DNA from: Planctomycetota bacterium
GTDB taxonomy: Bacteria; Planctomycetota; Planctomycetia; Gemmatales; Gemmataceae
Direction of reading: 5' to 3'
Assembly (NCBI GenBank): GCA_021413735.1
Contig: JAIOPV010000095.1
Location: forward strand, 1 to 64,000
Length of the DNA stretch: 64,000 bases
Positions 40,933 to 50,663 of the stretch are shown here, piece after piece. Position 1 is the first letter of the stretch. Every line of letters begins with the position of its first letter. A program made the position numbers and the translations under genes. The notes under the pieces are model-generated. The model saw nothing but the letters and a program-made list of their open reading frames with translations, was not told the origin of the DNA and made no database searches.

Positions 40933-43900
40933 TCACTGCTTGCCTTTCGGTTCCGGTGTGGGCGGTGGGGCTGCCGTGAATGTCAGCAGCACGGTCGAGC
41001 CGTCCGACAGCGGAACGAGTACACTTCCGCCGCCAACGGAACCCACGGCCACAGCCGGAACCACCCCCGGCAACCCAATCTTCAGCACCTCGTGCGTCTC
41101 GCCTTCAGGGTCGAGCAGCGTCACACGTCCGCCGAGATCGCTCACATACCACCGTCCGCCGCCAGCGGCTCGCGGCGCACCAACGAGCGTCGCGTCGACC
41201 TCTTCGCCAATCTTCTTGGCCCATCGCGGATGCTCACGCTCAGGATCGAGACACACCAGGAACTTGTTCTCGACCGTGTACGTCACGACCAGCCGATTCA
41301 TGGTGTCTGTCTGAACGACGAACGGCGATGTCGGCTTGCCTGCGGGAAGGCCGCCGCTTGGTCGCCAGCGTCGAACCGATTGTCCGGGGCGGTCAGCGGC
41401 AAACATCAAGACGCTTCCCGTCACATCCGCGAGCAGCAACCGAGGTGACTCGCCCGGCAGCGCCGGCAACACGATGCCCGGCCCCGCAGACCGTTCGCCA
41501 AGCTCCCACTCCTTGCCCGCCGGACTCCAGTTGCCACCCTTCGGCCAACTCCACGACGCGAATTTCTTGCTGCCGTCGTTGGTGAGGAATGTCGAATCCG
41601 AGGTCGGCGTGAGGAAGCAAACCGCATCGGCTGGGCGACGGTCGCTCGCCCACGGTGGACCCGCGACTACCGAGTCCGGGTTCACCTTCCCTGTCCCGAG
41701 AACGTGCCGATAGACGGTTCCATCAGTCGCCGGGATGAGCAACAAATCGCCAAGAACCACGGGCTGACCCGCGATGCCACCCGGAGCGACAGCCGTTCCG
41801 CGGTGCGTGATCTGCCCGCCGGTAATGCGGCGGATCAGCCACTTCGGAATCGACTTGGTGCCTTCGAGTTCCAGCAGCGGCGTCACCGTGAAGATATTCT
41901 TGCCGTCGGCGGAGCTAGTCACGACGGTCGGCCCGGTCGCGCGTTCGGGCGAGTCGGCAATCACCCACGCGGGAGGCGCGACCGTGGTGCGGCCCGGCAT
42001 TGCGGCACCTGTCGCGGGAAGCGCGATCAAGCCGCCGTCTTCAGCCGCGAGAATCACACCGCTATCCTGAATGAGCGGCGGAGCAGCGGGAATCACACCA
42101 AGCTGACGCTGCCAGCGGATTTCGCCATCGCTCAGATTCATCAGCACTGCTCGACAGCCTGCCGAGTTCGCAGACCGCACAACGAGGCACGCTGAAGTTT
42201 TCCGGCTGTTGAACTGCGCCGGCTGCGTCGGAATGCCGAAATCGTGCGGCTTCGCCACTGGTGTCAATTCCACGCCGCGAGCCGGGTGCAGGCCCAACCG
42301 ATACCGCTGCATCGACCCATTTGCGAGCACCCAGAACGCGGCCTCTTCCGCGGGGAAAATCAGTCCAGGGTTCGCGGTGCCGGGCGTTGGCGTCGGCAGC
42401 GTTGGTGCGGGCAGCGCGAACAGAGGCTTGTCGAGGTTGTTCGGTTGCTTCACGCCGTAGAGCCTGAACTGGCCAGTGTCGGTCACAAGTGCGAGCCGTT
42501 CACCGTCGCTGACGGGCGGGAACCACACCCAACCCGGAGCGCTCAGTTCGACGGCGCTGACCACTGTTTCGGCCGGCACCTTCCCATCAGTCGGCGTCTG
42601 TATTGGAACCAGCGGGAATGCGCGAACTTTCGTACTCGTTGGGCCATCGGCTTGTGCGAGGACCATCCAACGGTCACCGGGTTCGTCGCCGTCCGGACCC
42701 AGGAGCGAAGGCGGCGTGCGAAGCGTGCCCGGCAGGTGCCCTGTCGCGATCACCTGCACGCACAGCGGCGGCTTCGGTGTGCCGTCGTCTTCCTTGCCGC
42801 CCGCGTCGAGAACATAAACTCGGCGAGCGTCTGCGGCAACGTAGAGCAGGCCCGTTCCACCGCGAACCACCGCCCCAGGGCCTACAGGCTGCCCGAGTTT
42901 GATGTGCCCCTTGCGTTCGCCGGTCGTCAGGTCGTACTCGTAGATCGTGCCCACCGCATCGCGAATCGCAACAAACGCACGAGTTCCGATGATCGCAGCC
43001 GGGCCAGCAGCCGGAAACTCCAGCGGTTGATACCATCGCGCTTCACCTGTCTTGACGACATACGCCGTGAGTGCTGGCACACCGCCCGCATTGGAAGCGA
43101 CAACCGCCAGATCGGTCGGCCCATCGTCGAGTGTGATTCGCGCGACGGCAGGCGGCTCGGTAATCTCCGTGCCAACACGAACAGCCCACACGAGCGCTCC
43201 GCTATCTTCTTCGAGAGCGTAAAGGATGCCTCGGGCGACCGCGAGGAACACCGACGGCGGCGGATCACCCGGACCAGCAGCGGGACCGCGGCGAGTCTGA
43301 CCGATGGGGGAAACGAACAGGATCGTCGCGGCAGAACTCAGCGGTGCAGCTCGCGGAGCAACCGGCTCGGCGACGTACTTCACTGATTCACGCAACTTGC
43401 CGCGAGCGGCGACGATCATGGCCTGAGCGTCGGGATCGGCGATGAAGCCGGCCGCGGTCAACTCGCCCTCGACCATCTGAATCATCGCGTCGGACACGGT
43501 TTCCAGTTGTCGCGATGCTTTGGCGAGTGCGGCCGTGCGGTCGCGTTCTCGCTTCGCCCCCGCTTCGGCCTGGTCGAGACTCTTGCGGACCGAATCGAGT
43601 GGCGAATCGTCGGGAGCTTTGAACGGCTCAACAAGCGTGAGCAACTCGCGACCGCTGGCGACAGACTTATCGACCTTCTCAAGTTCCTTGGCTTTGACGC
43701 GCTCCTCGGCATATGCCGCGAGGTCTTCGCCGACTTTCTTTCCGGATTCGTAGATGTCGCGCCCGTAGCCGGTCGTGTGCTTCGCGAATTCCGAGCCTTT
43801 GTTCGCCTCGATGAACTGCTTGAGTTTGTCGAACACGGGTTCCGGGTTCTCGCGATTGGCGGCCGATTTGACAGCGAGTTGCAACCCCGCGAGGTCGGCG

Positions 43901-44562
43901 AAGAACTTGTATTTGGGTGCGTTGTCGCTGTTGGGGTACTCTTCCGCGAGCTTCTGGAACGCCTTCTGAGCCACGGGATAATCGGGCTTCTTGTAATCGG
44001 CCTCGGCTTGCTTCGCGAGTGCTTCCTCGCTGTCGCCCTGGAACTTCAGCACCTTCAGCCCGATGAACCCAGCCACGGTGATGACGACGACCAACATGCC
44101 AATCAGAATGACCGGGCCGCGTGACTTCTTTTTCTTGCGGCGAAGGATGGGCCGATCGTCGATATCCTCGGGTTCATCAACGACCGCCCGAACTGGCTTC
44201 TTGGCCTTCGGCGGTGGTGGTGGAAGGTCGGCGTCTTCGCTCCAGACGACTTCCTTGACCTTCGGTTGTGCGACGGGCGGTTGTGGTCGTGGCTTCGCTG
44301 GCCGCTCGGGGGTCACGGAACTATCGGGTGCTTTCGGCTTCGCGGGAACAGTCGGACGCGCCACTCGAGGGGCGGCTGGAGGCGGCACTGGTTTTGGTGG
44401 CGGCGGAGGCGGAGACGGTTCCGGTTCGGTTGGCCGTGCGCTCGCTTGAACCTTGAACACCTGTTGGCAGTCGAAGTTCGGGCAGCGCATCTTCTTGCCG
44501 GCCATTTCCGGCTCAAGATTGAACTTCGTTTCGCAGTGGGGACACTGTGCGACGATCGACAC
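40933..44562 (-). CDS. Zinc-ribbon, single-pass membrane protein with PQQ-type beta-propeller
   Basis: A 1209-residue protein from GTG 44560-44562 (AGAGGA upstream). Residues 7-32 are an MJ0042-type zinc ribbon (CPHCETKF ... CPNFDC). Residues 40-145 are Pro/Glu-rich, then a membrane segment at about 149-171 (PVILIGMLVVVITVAGFIGL). After it comes a TPR-like helical part (YPVAQKAFQKLAEEYPNSDN, SAANRENPEPVFDKLKQFIE). From about 420 to the end, PQQ-type blades repeat: YALEEDSGALVWAVRVGTEI, AYVVKTGEARWYQPLEFPA, EYDLTTGERKGHIKLGQPVG and LDPEREHPRWAKKIGEEVD. The ribbon should be cytosolic and the propeller outside. Function unknown; it may read a state outside and signal or scaffold within. Confidence 0.85.
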   Translation of the reverse strand: MSIVAQCPHCETKFNLEPEMAGKKMRCPNFDCQQVFKVQASARPTEPEPSPPPPPPKPVPPPAAPRVARPTVPAKPKAPDSSVTPERPAKPRPQPPVAQPKVKEVVWSEDADLPPPPPKAKKPVRAVVDEPEDIDDRPILRRKKKKSRGPVILIGMLVVVITVAGFIGLKVLKFQGDSEEALAKQAEADYKKPDYPVAQKAFQKLAEEYPNSDNAPKYKFFADLAGLQLAVKSAANRENPEPVFDKLKQFIEANKGSEFAKHTTGYGRDIYESGKKVGEDLAAYAEERVKAKELEKVDKSVASGRELLTLVEPFKAPDDSPLDSVRKSLDQAEAGAKRERDRTAALAKASRQLETVSDAMIQMVEGELTAAGFIADPDAQAMIVAARGKLRESVKYVAEPVAPRAAPLSSAATILFVSPIGQTRRGPAAGPGDPPPSVFLAVARGILYALEEDSGALVWAVRVGTEITEPPAVARITLDDGPTDLAVVASNAGGVPALTAYVVKTGEARWYQPLEFPAAGPAAIIGTRAFVAIRDAVGTIYEYDLTTGERKGHIKLGQPVGPGAVVRGGTGLLYVAADARRVYVLDAGGKEDDGTPKPPLCVQVIATGHLPGTLRTPPSLLGPDGDEPGDRWMVLAQADGPTSTKVRAFPLVPIQTPTDGKVPAETVVSAVELSAPGWVWFPPVSDGERLALVTDTGQFRLYGVKQPNNLDKPLFALPAPTLPTPTPGTANPGLIFPAEEAAFWVLANGSMQRYRLGLHPARGVELTPVAKPHDFGIPTQPAQFNSRKTSACLVVRSANSAGCRAVLMNLSDGEIRWQRQLGVIPAAPPLIQDSGVILAAEDGGLIALPATGAAMPGRTTVAPPAWVIADSPERATGPTVVTSSADGKNIFTVTPLLELEGTKSIPKWLIRRITGGQITHRGTAVAPGGIAGQPVVLGDLLLIPATDGTVYRHVLGTGKVNPDSVVAGPPWASDRRPADAVCFLTPTSDSTFLTNDGSKKFASWSWPKGGNWSPAGKEWELGERSAGPGIVLPALPGESPRLLLADVTGSVLMFAADRPGQSVRRWRPSGGLPAGKPTSPFVVQTDTMNRLVVTYTVENKFLVCLDPEREHPRWAKKIGEEVDATLVGAPRAAGGGRWYVSDLGGRVTLLDPEGETHEVLKIGLPGVVPAVAVGSVGGGSVLVPLSDGSTVLLTFTAAPPPTPEPKGKQ

Positions 44563-44750
44563 GGGAATCCTCTGTGTCGTTGCATGAACGAGCGTGGGTA
44601 ATGTCAATTCTAATTGATGAGCGCTCCGCGTGCGCCATTTTGATTGCAGAGTCTGCGAGATTGATTCCGGTCTGGCAAATCGGTGTGACGATTAGAACCG
44701 AGATGGCATAATGAACGGAATTGCTGCTGATACTGGAGAAAGGCATTTCC

Positions 44751-44943
44751 CCCCCTCACCCGCCGCTCGAAGACTCGCGGCGACCTCTCCCCCATCAAAG
44801 CATGGGGGCGAGGTGGGCTCTCCAGTTTTCTCTTGAAAGAAATGGGTTGGTTTAACCTGTCGAGAAGCCGCTGCGCCCCACCTCTCTCCCATGCTTTGAT
44901 GGGGGAGAGGTCGCCGCGAGTCTTTGCGAGCCGGGTGAGGGGG
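44751..44943. repeat. Large inverted repeat with 67-base arms
   Basis: Arms 44751-44817 and 44877-44943 are largely complementary. Each contains CGCGGCGACCTCTCCCCCAT and CAAAGCATGGG, itself a hairpin (CCTCTCCCCCATCAAAGCAT against its complement). The 59-base spacer is AT-richer (TTTTCTCTTGAAAGAAATGG). It could form a long cruciform or RNA hairpin. It lies in a divergent region, so it is not simply a terminator. Confidence 0.8.
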
Positions 44944-45034
44944 AACACCTTCACCCAAAACCCACGACGCTATCGTTCATTGCGCATCGGTTTTACGGAA
45001 ATCGGACCCACTGCCGGCCCATAATCCAATGCAC

Positions 45035-45071
45035 TTTCTTCCGGACGAATGAAATGGTTCCGGGCCTGAAA
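45035..45071 (+). repeat. Partial TTCCGG element
   Basis: TTTCTTCCGGACGAATGAAA followed by TGGTTCCGGGCCTGAAAT: the first half of the element seen in full at 45165-45246, in the same orientation. The stem and G-rich loop are absent. Confidence 0.65.
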
Positions 45072-45164
45072 TAATGTACAGGTAAATTCATCGTCATTGT
45101 CGTCCATCGCCGCAAGTTTTGGTGCCTGGATCAGTTGAGGTTCCAGAGGGGATACTCTGATATA

Positions 45165-45246
45165 ATTTCTTCCGGACGAGCGAAATGGTTCCGGAGCAGA
45201 ACGGGTTGGTTCCGGACGAGGGGTGGGGGAGTGGCCCGGAACCAAT
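45165..45246 (+). repeat. TTCCGG stem-loop element, copy 3
   Basis: TTTCTTCCGGACGAGCGAAA, then TGGTTCCGGAGCAGAACGG, then the stem TTGGTTCCGG / CCGGAACCAA around ACGAGGGGTGGGGGAGTGGC. It ends about 170 bases before the DUF1549 start. Confidence 0.8.
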
Positions 45247-45418
45247 GAGAAACGCTGAAACCGCCTTCGCTGAGTTGACACCGTGAAACCGTTGAGTTTG
45301 TCGCTGGCGTCTGCGGGAACCGATGTTACAATATCTTGAGTACATCCCGCCCGCCGGATCTGCATCCCTCCCCGCCCGATCCGCACTGCAAGTTCACCCC
45401 GCCTACCTGGAGCACCGC

Positions 45419-47041
45419 ATGCGGCTCCGCCTGCTGCTGACCGCGGCCATCTGCACCCTCGCCGCGAACATCGTTTCCGCTGACGACCTCGCGCCGGCAT
45501 CCAAGCCGATTCCGCAGGTCATCGATCAATACATCGACGCCGCGATTGCCGAAGCTGGCGCGACCCCCGCGGGTCAAGCCGACGACGCGACCCTCATTCG
45601 TCGCCTCACTCTCGACCTCGTCGGCCGCATTCCCACGACCACCGAAGTCGACGAATACGTCAAATCGAAAGACTCCGACAAGCGCACGAAGCTGGTCGAT
45701 CGGCTGATTGCGTCGCCCGGCTTCGCCAGGCACCAAGCGGCGCTGTTCGAGGCGATGTTCAACCCCGACGGCAATGGTCGCGGCAGTAGCGGCGGGTTCC
45801 GGCAGTACATGACCGACGCCGTGCGCGAGAACAAACCCTGGGACAAGATCTTCCGCGAAGTCGTGCTCGCCGACGAAACCGACGCCAAGCTCAAAGGCGC
45901 TGCCGAGTTCATCAAGGGTCGCGTGAACGACGCCGACAAACTCACGAACGATGTGAGCGTCGCGTTCTTCGGCGTGAACGTGAGCTGTGCCCAGTGCCAT
46001 AACCACCCGCTCGTGATGGACTGGACGCAGGATCACTTCTACGGCATGAAGATGTTCCTCGCTCGCACGTTCGAGAACGGCGGCTTCCTCGGCGAACGCG
46101 GCTACGGCACCATCAAGTACAAGCCGACGAAGGGAGCCGAGCGCACCGCCAAGATGATGTTCCTGACCGGCACCGTGATCGAAGAGAGCAGCAAGGAACC
46201 GACGCCCGCTGAGATGAAGCAAGAGAAGGAAGCGCTCGACAAAGCGAAGACCGCGAAGACTGCGCCGCCCGCACCGAAGTTCAGCGCTCGCGGGAAGCTG
46301 GTCGAGGTTGCACTGAAGGATGCGAACGCCGACTTCTTCGCGAAGAACATCGTGAACCGGATGTGGCACCGCTACTTCGCGGCTGGGTTGGTGAATCCGC
46401 TCGATCAGATGCACTCCGAGAATCGCCCGACTCACCCGGAACTGCTGTCATGGCTGGCACGCGATGTCGCCGCCAATGGCTACGACCTGAAGCGACTCAC
46501 ACGCGGTCTCGTGTTGAGCAAGGCATACTCCCGCAGCAGCAAGTACGAGTCGAGCCTGCCCGACTCGAAGCTATTCGCCGTCGCCAAGCTGAAGCCGATG
46601 ACGCCGAACCAACTCGCGACCTCCCTGAAGATCGCGGCGACCGATCCCGCATCGTTCGAGGGAAAGAAGCCCGAAGAACTGGAGAAACTGCTGGAACAAG
46701 CCGAGAACGCTGGCCGTGGCTTCGCGAGCTTAATCTCACAGCCGACGGACAACTTCCAGATCGGCGTCGGCGAAGCGTTGCTGTTCAGCAACGGCGACCG
46801 CATCATGCGGGAATTCCTGACCGACGGTGGCGGTAGCGCTCTCGGTCGGGTTAAGCTGATGAAGGAGCCGAAAGAAGCGGCTGAGTTCCTGGTGAAGACC
46901 GCGTATGGCCGCCCTGCGACCGCTGAGGAAGTGAAAGCGATCACCGCATACGTCGAGAAGCGACAGGGCCGCGAAGCCGAAGCCTACCGACAGGTGATGT
47001 GGGCGCTGGTCACCAGCCCCGAGTTCCGTTTCAGTTACTGA
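45419..47041 (+). CDS. DUF1549/DUF1553 secreted protein with CxxCH motif
   Basis: A 540-residue exported protein. ATG 45419 (MRLRLLLTAAICTLAANIVS) gives a good signal peptide and has GGAG upstream. DUF1549 (about 30-240) shows LIRRLTLDLVGRIPTTTEVD, GFRQYMTDAVRENKPWD and the haem-like CAQCHNHPLVMDW. DUF1553 (about 265-530) shows FFAKNIVNRMWHRYFAAGLV, NPLDQMHSENRPTHPELLSW and the final GREAEAYRQVMWALVTSPEF. The usual N-terminal PSCyt1 haem domain is absent. Such proteins are nearly always paired with a DUF1501 gene, which follows here after 42 bases. They are thought to be exported oxidoreductase or degradative complexes, unproven. Confidence 0.93.
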   Translation: MRLRLLLTAAICTLAANIVSADDLAPASKPIPQVIDQYIDAAIAEAGATPAGQADDATLIRRLTLDLVGRIPTTTEVDEYVKSKDSDKRTKLVDRLIASPGFARHQAALFEAMFNPDGNGRGSSGGFRQYMTDAVRENKPWDKIFREVVLADETDAKLKGAAEFIKGRVNDADKLTNDVSVAFFGVNVSCAQCHNHPLVMDWTQDHFYGMKMFLARTFENGGFLGERGYGTIKYKPTKGAERTAKMMFLTGTVIEESSKEPTPAEMKQEKEALDKAKTAKTAPPAPKFSARGKLVEVALKDANADFFAKNIVNRMWHRYFAAGLVNPLDQMHSENRPTHPELLSWLARDVAANGYDLKRLTRGLVLSKAYSRSSKYESSLPDSKLFAVAKLKPMTPNQLATSLKIAATDPASFEGKKPEELEKLLEQAENAGRGFASLISQPTDNFQIGVGEALLFSNGDRIMREFLTDGGGSALGRVKLMKEPKEAAEFLVKTAYGRPATAEEVKAITAYVEKRQGREAEAYRQVMWALVTSPEFRFSY

Positions 47042-47083
47042 CACACCCGCGATTCATCCCACCGCTCACACGGAGCAATACCC

Positions 47084-48388
47084 ATGTCTCGTTCCCGATT
47101 CTGCGGCTCTCACGAGCACGACATGAACCGTCGCGCGTTCCTCGGCGCAACCGGTGCCGCAGGCGTCAGCCTTGCCGCCGACATGACGCAGTTGAACGCA
47201 CTCGCCGCACCCGGCGTCAACGACGCCCTGAAGAAGACGCAGAAGCGTGTCATTCTGCTGTGGCTCGCGGGCGGTGCCAGCCAGCTTGAAACGTGGGACC
47301 CGAAGCCAGGGGCCAGCACCGGCGGACCATTCCGAGCGATCAAGACCGACGTTCCAGGCGTGGCGATCTCCGAGCTGATGCCGAAGATGGCACAGCGGAT
47401 GAAGAACACTTGCATCCTTCGCGGTCTCGACACCAAGAACGGCGACCACGGCAGCGCCGCGATCACGATGATGCGTGGTCGCCGCAACGAAGCCGCCCTT
47501 CGCTACCCCGACCTCGGAGCGGTCCTGGCTCGCGAGATGGCCCGAGCTGACAGCAAGGTTCCGGATTACGTGAGCTTCTACACGCAGACCGAGGGCCGCG
47601 GCATGGCTCCCGGCGACAGCGGGTTCCTCGGCGCACGCTACGCCCCGATGGATCTCACTACGAGCAACTATCCGGAGTTCATCAAGCGCCTGGCGGACAT
47701 CAGCGATCTCGACCACAAGGAACGTTCCGACCTCCGCGATGTACTCGGCAAGCAGTTCGTCGCCGGCCGCAGTTCCGACACGATGAACAGCCAGAACGAA
47801 GCCTACGAGCGAGTTCGCGGCATCATGTCATCCGAGAAGCTGTTCGACGTGACGCAAGAACCGCAGAAGGTTCGCGACCGTTACGGCCCGACGCAGTTCG
47901 CGGAACAAGTGTTGATTGCTCGCCGACTCGTGGAAGCTGGCGTGCCGTTCGTGCGGGTGGGTCGTGCGTGGTGGGATAGCCACGGGCAGAACTTCGAGAC
48001 GCACCAGGAAATGGTGCCTGAACTCGATCACGTCATGGCGACGCTCATCGACGACTTGAAGGAACGCGGCCTGCTCGACGACGTGATGATTGTGACGCTT
48101 TCGGAGTTCGGTCGCACGCCTGGCATCAATGCGAGCCTGGGTCGCGATCACTTCGCGAGTGCGTGGAGTTCGACGATCACGGGTTGCGGCATCAAGGGCG
48201 GCTCGGTCTACGGCAAGACGGACGACAAGGGGAACAAGGTGGTCGCGGAGCAGGTGGACGCGGGCAGCTTGTTCGCGACGATTTACGAAGCGTTGGGCAT
48301 CAACCCGGAGAAGAACTACTACGTCGGCAGTCGTCCGATTCCGCTGGTGAACCCAGGCATCCACGCGATCAAGGAAGTACTCAAATAA
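47084..48388 (+). CDS. DUF1501 secreted protein (sulfatase/alkaline-phosphatase-like)
   Basis: A 434-residue protein from ATG 47084 with GGAG upstream; an inner ATG at 47123 (MNRRAFLGATGAAGVSLAAD) also gives a twin-arginine signal. Marks of the family are KRVILLWLAGGASQLETWDP, ISELMPKMAQRMKNTCILRG, TKNGDHGSAAITMMRGRRNE, VRVGRAWWDSHGQNFETHQE and, near the end, VMIVTLSEFGRTPGINASLG and GRDHFASAWS. The D-H-E-H arrangement fits the alkaline-phosphatase superfamily metal site. It is coupled with the DUF1549 gene upstream and the WD40 gene downstream, a common planctomycete trio. The substrate is unknown. Confidence 0.93.
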   Translation: MSRSRFCGSHEHDMNRRAFLGATGAAGVSLAADMTQLNALAAPGVNDALKKTQKRVILLWLAGGASQLETWDPKPGASTGGPFRAIKTDVPGVAISELMPKMAQRMKNTCILRGLDTKNGDHGSAAITMMRGRRNEAALRYPDLGAVLAREMARADSKVPDYVSFYTQTEGRGMAPGDSGFLGARYAPMDLTTSNYPEFIKRLADISDLDHKERSDLRDVLGKQFVAGRSSDTMNSQNEAYERVRGIMSSEKLFDVTQEPQKVRDRYGPTQFAEQVLIARRLVEAGVPFVRVGRAWWDSHGQNFETHQEMVPELDHVMATLIDDLKERGLLDDVMIVTLSEFGRTPGINASLGRDHFASAWSSTITGCGIKGGSVYGKTDDKGNKVVAEQVDAGSLFATIYEALGINPEKNYYVGSRPIPLVNPGIHAIKEVLK

Positions 48389-48395
48389 CCTCGCG

Positions 48396-48443
48396 TAGCC
48401 GCGACCGGAGGGGAGCGAGAACGCTCCCTCAGGGTCGCGGCTA
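48396..48443. repeat. Inverted repeat TAGCCGCGACC...GGTCGCGGCTA
   Basis: Arms 48396-48417 and 48422-48443 match at about 18 of 22 positions with a 4-base loop. It begins 8 bases after the DUF1501 stop and ends 41 bases before the WD40 gene, so it may attenuate read-through inside the operon. Confidence 0.6.
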
Positions 48444-48484
48444 AACGTCAGACAACAACCCACCCCACAACCACCACCTCAATC

Positions 48485-49486
48485 ATGCCATCCCCCAACC
48501 CTGATACCCTGAAGCTCGCCAAAGACTTTTCGCAGCCGGTCATCGTGTTCGGCATCGCTCGCCTCACGGGCACCGACGCCGTGTACCTCGGTTGCTCCGA
48601 CTTCAAGGTCTACTCCGCTGACCTCACGGCCACCAAGTTCACGCCGAAGGAACTGTACTCGCACGAGAGCTACGTCACTGGCGTGGCGCTCGCCAAGATG
48701 AACCTCATCTCCGGCGGCTACGACGGCAAACTGAAGTGGTGCGACATCGAAACCGGCGACGTGATTCGCACGGTCGATGCCCACTCGAAGTGGATTCGCA
48801 AAGTGATCGCGTCGCCGGACGGAAAGCTCGTCGTGAGCATCGCCGACGACATGGCGTGCAAAGTGTGGGATGCAGCGACCGGCAAACTGGTTCACGATCT
48901 CCGCGGACACAAGGAGAAGACGCCACACGATTTCATCTCGATGCTCTACGCGGTGACCTTCTCCGACGACGGCAAGCACCTCGCGACCGGCGACAAGACG
49001 GGGCACGTTGCAGTGTGGGACGTGAAGGCAGGTCAGCAGATTGGCGAGTGCGAGGCACCGGTGATGTACACCTGGGACAAACAGCAACGCCTGCACTCCA
49101 TCGGCGGCATTCGCTCGCTGGCGTTCAGTCCAGACGGCAAGCAACTCGCCGTCGGCGGCATGGGCAAGGTCGGCAACATCGACCACCTCGAAGGCAAGGC
49201 TCGCGTTGAAGTGTTCGATTGGAAGGCGGGCAAGCAGACGGCCGAATTCCCCGGCGACAAGTTCGCGGGGTTGGTGAACAAGCTCGCGTGGGCACCGGAT
49301 GGTTCCTGGCTCGTCGGTGCAGGCGGTGCGGGCGAAGGCTTCTTCCTCTTCTACGACGTGGCCGCGAAGAAGACGCTTCGCCAGGAAAAGGTAATGATGC
49401 ACGTTCACGAGTTCGACATGACCGACGACGCGAAGGAGATCGTGAGCGTCGGCCACAACCGCATCACGATCCATAAACTTGGGTGA
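48485..49486 (+). CDS. WD40 repeat protein of the DUF1549/DUF1501 locus
   Basis: A 333-residue beta-propeller without signal peptide. Blades are visible as [55 protein letters not shown] with [30 protein letters not shown] with [10 protein letters not shown] and [20 protein letters not shown]. About seven units, so a complete propeller. WD40 proteins of this kind regularly follow DUF1549/DUF1501 pairs in planctomycetes, which suggests a shared complex or regulation. Its stop overlaps the start of pdxA by one base. Confidence 0.87.
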   Translation: MPSPNPDTLKLAKDFSQPVIVFGIARLTGTDAVYLGCSDFKVYSADLTATKFTPKELYSHESYVTGVALAKMNLISGGYDGKLKWCDIETGDVIRTVDAHSKWIRKVIASPDGKLVVSIADDMACKVWDAATGKLVHDLRGHKEKTPHDFISMLYAVTFSDDGKHLATGDKTGHVAVWDVKAGQQIGECEAPVMYTWDKQQRLHSIGGIRSLAFSPDGKQLAVGGMGKVGNIDHLEGKARVEVFDWKAGKQTAEFPGDKFAGLVNKLAWAPDGSWLVGAGGAGEGFFLFYDVAAKKTLRQEKVMMHVHEFDMTDDAKEIVSVGHNRITIHKLG

Positions 49487-50445
49487 TGAACCTTCCCCGC
49501 ATTGCAATCACGATGGGCGACCCCGCAGGCATCGGTCCAGAACTGTGTCTGCGGTTGCTGAACGAACCCTGCGTTCGTGCGGTCTGCGCTCCACAAATCA
49601 TCGGCGATCTCTCGCTACTCAATCGCGTCGCACGACATCTCGGCTGGCCCCTTCCCGATTCCAATTTCGTTCACGATTTGCACAACCTTCCGGCCGACGC
49701 CATCAAACTTGGAGCGGTTTCGGCTGCGTGCGGACAGGCGGCTTACGAGTACGTCACGTTCGCCATTGATGAAGCGCTCGCGGGGCGAGTCGATGCAATT
49801 GCAACGGGACCGCTGAACAAGGAAGCACTTCACGCTGCGGGGGTTCCCTTCCCCGGACATACCGAGATTCTCGCCGAGCGCACGAAGACGCCTCGCGTCT
49901 GCATGATGCTCACGTCGGACGCCATCACTTGTTCGCTCGTCACGGTTCACGTTGGGTATCGCGATGTGCCTGCACTTCTGACTCGCGAACTCGTGCGAGA
50001 AACCATCGAGTTCACAGCGACCGCGATGGAACGAATGCGTGGCCGCAAGCCTCGCCTGTTGGTGTGCGGCCTGAACCCGCACGCTGGCGAACACGGTCTG
50101 TTCGGCGACCGCGAAGAGGAACGCATCATCGCCCCTGCGATTGCCGACGCCCGTGCAGCAGGCATCGACGTGAGCGGCCCACTTCCGCCAGACACGGCGT
50201 TCTTGCCGAAGCTGCGAGCAACCACGGACGCCTACGTCTGCATGTACCACGATCAAGGACTCATCCCGCTGAAATCGCTGGCGTTCGAGGAGGCGGTGAA
50301 CGTGACGCTGGGGTTGCCCATCGTGAGAACGTCGGTCGACCACGGCACCGCCTTCGACATCGCCTGGAAGGGCGTCGCCGATGTGTCGAGCTTCATCAAG
50401 GCTGTGGAACTCGCCGCGAAGTTGGCAACGAAAACAAAGACATAG
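49486..50445 (+). CDS. pdxA: 4-hydroxythreonine-4-phosphate dehydrogenase
   Basis: A 319-residue enzyme of the pyridoxal 5'-phosphate pathway that oxidises 4-phosphohydroxy-L-threonine with NAD. ATG 49486 overlaps the WD40 stop (TGATG), so the two are translationally coupled. Family motifs are complete: [84 protein letters not shown] and [15 protein letters not shown], covering the metal-binding His residues. Length is normal. A long inverted repeat begins right after the stop. Confidence 0.96.
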   Translation: MNLPRIAITMGDPAGIGPELCLRLLNEPCVRAVCAPQIIGDLSLLNRVARHLGWPLPDSNFVHDLHNLPADAIKLGAVSAACGQAAYEYVTFAIDEALAGRVDAIATGPLNKEALHAAGVPFPGHTEILAERTKTPRVCMMLTSDAITCSLVTVHVGYRDVPALLTRELVRETIEFTATAMERMRGRKPRLLVCGLNPHAGEHGLFGDREEERIIAPAIADARAAGIDVSGPLPPDTAFLPKLRATTDAYVCMYHDQGLIPLKSLAFEEAVNVTLGLPIVRTSVDHGTAFDIAWKGVADVSSFIKAVELAAKLATKTKT

Positions 50446-50650
50446 CCACGGATGAGCACAGATAAAACACGGATAAAACAAGACGAAATCGCCGCACGAT
50501 CAAAGACGATGAATCACGATCAAACCAGAAGACTGAGTTCAAATCACTGCATTCTGTCTGAATCGTGTCTTTGATCGGTTTTTGATCGTGCGGCTAATTT
50601 CCTTCTGCTCTTTGTCTTATCTGTGTTTCATCTGTGTTCATCCGTGGCTT
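50444..50650. repeat. About 200-base inverted repeat, AT-rich for this genome
   Basis: GCCACGGATGAGCACAGATA at the left pairs with TATCTGTGTTTCATCTGTGT and TCATCCGTGGC at the right; inside, GCCGCACGATCAAAGAC pairs with TTGATCGTGCGGC. The match is imperfect but spans the whole gap between pdxA and the convergent isomerase gene. It is distinctly lower in GC than its surroundings. Direct short repeats (GGATAAAACA, CACGATCAAA) lie within the arms. Confidence 0.75.
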
Positions 50651-50663
50651 GTCTTTTGCTCTT

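Larger units (their letters stand above)
44563..45418. other. Long intergenic region between divergent genes
   Basis: About 856 bases with no convincing gene. It holds the 193-base folded repeat at 44751-44943, a partial TTCCGG element at 45035-45071 and a full one at 45165-45246. GATATAATTT near 45160 is a possible -10-like AT-rich site before the DUF1549 gene. Confidence 0.6.
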
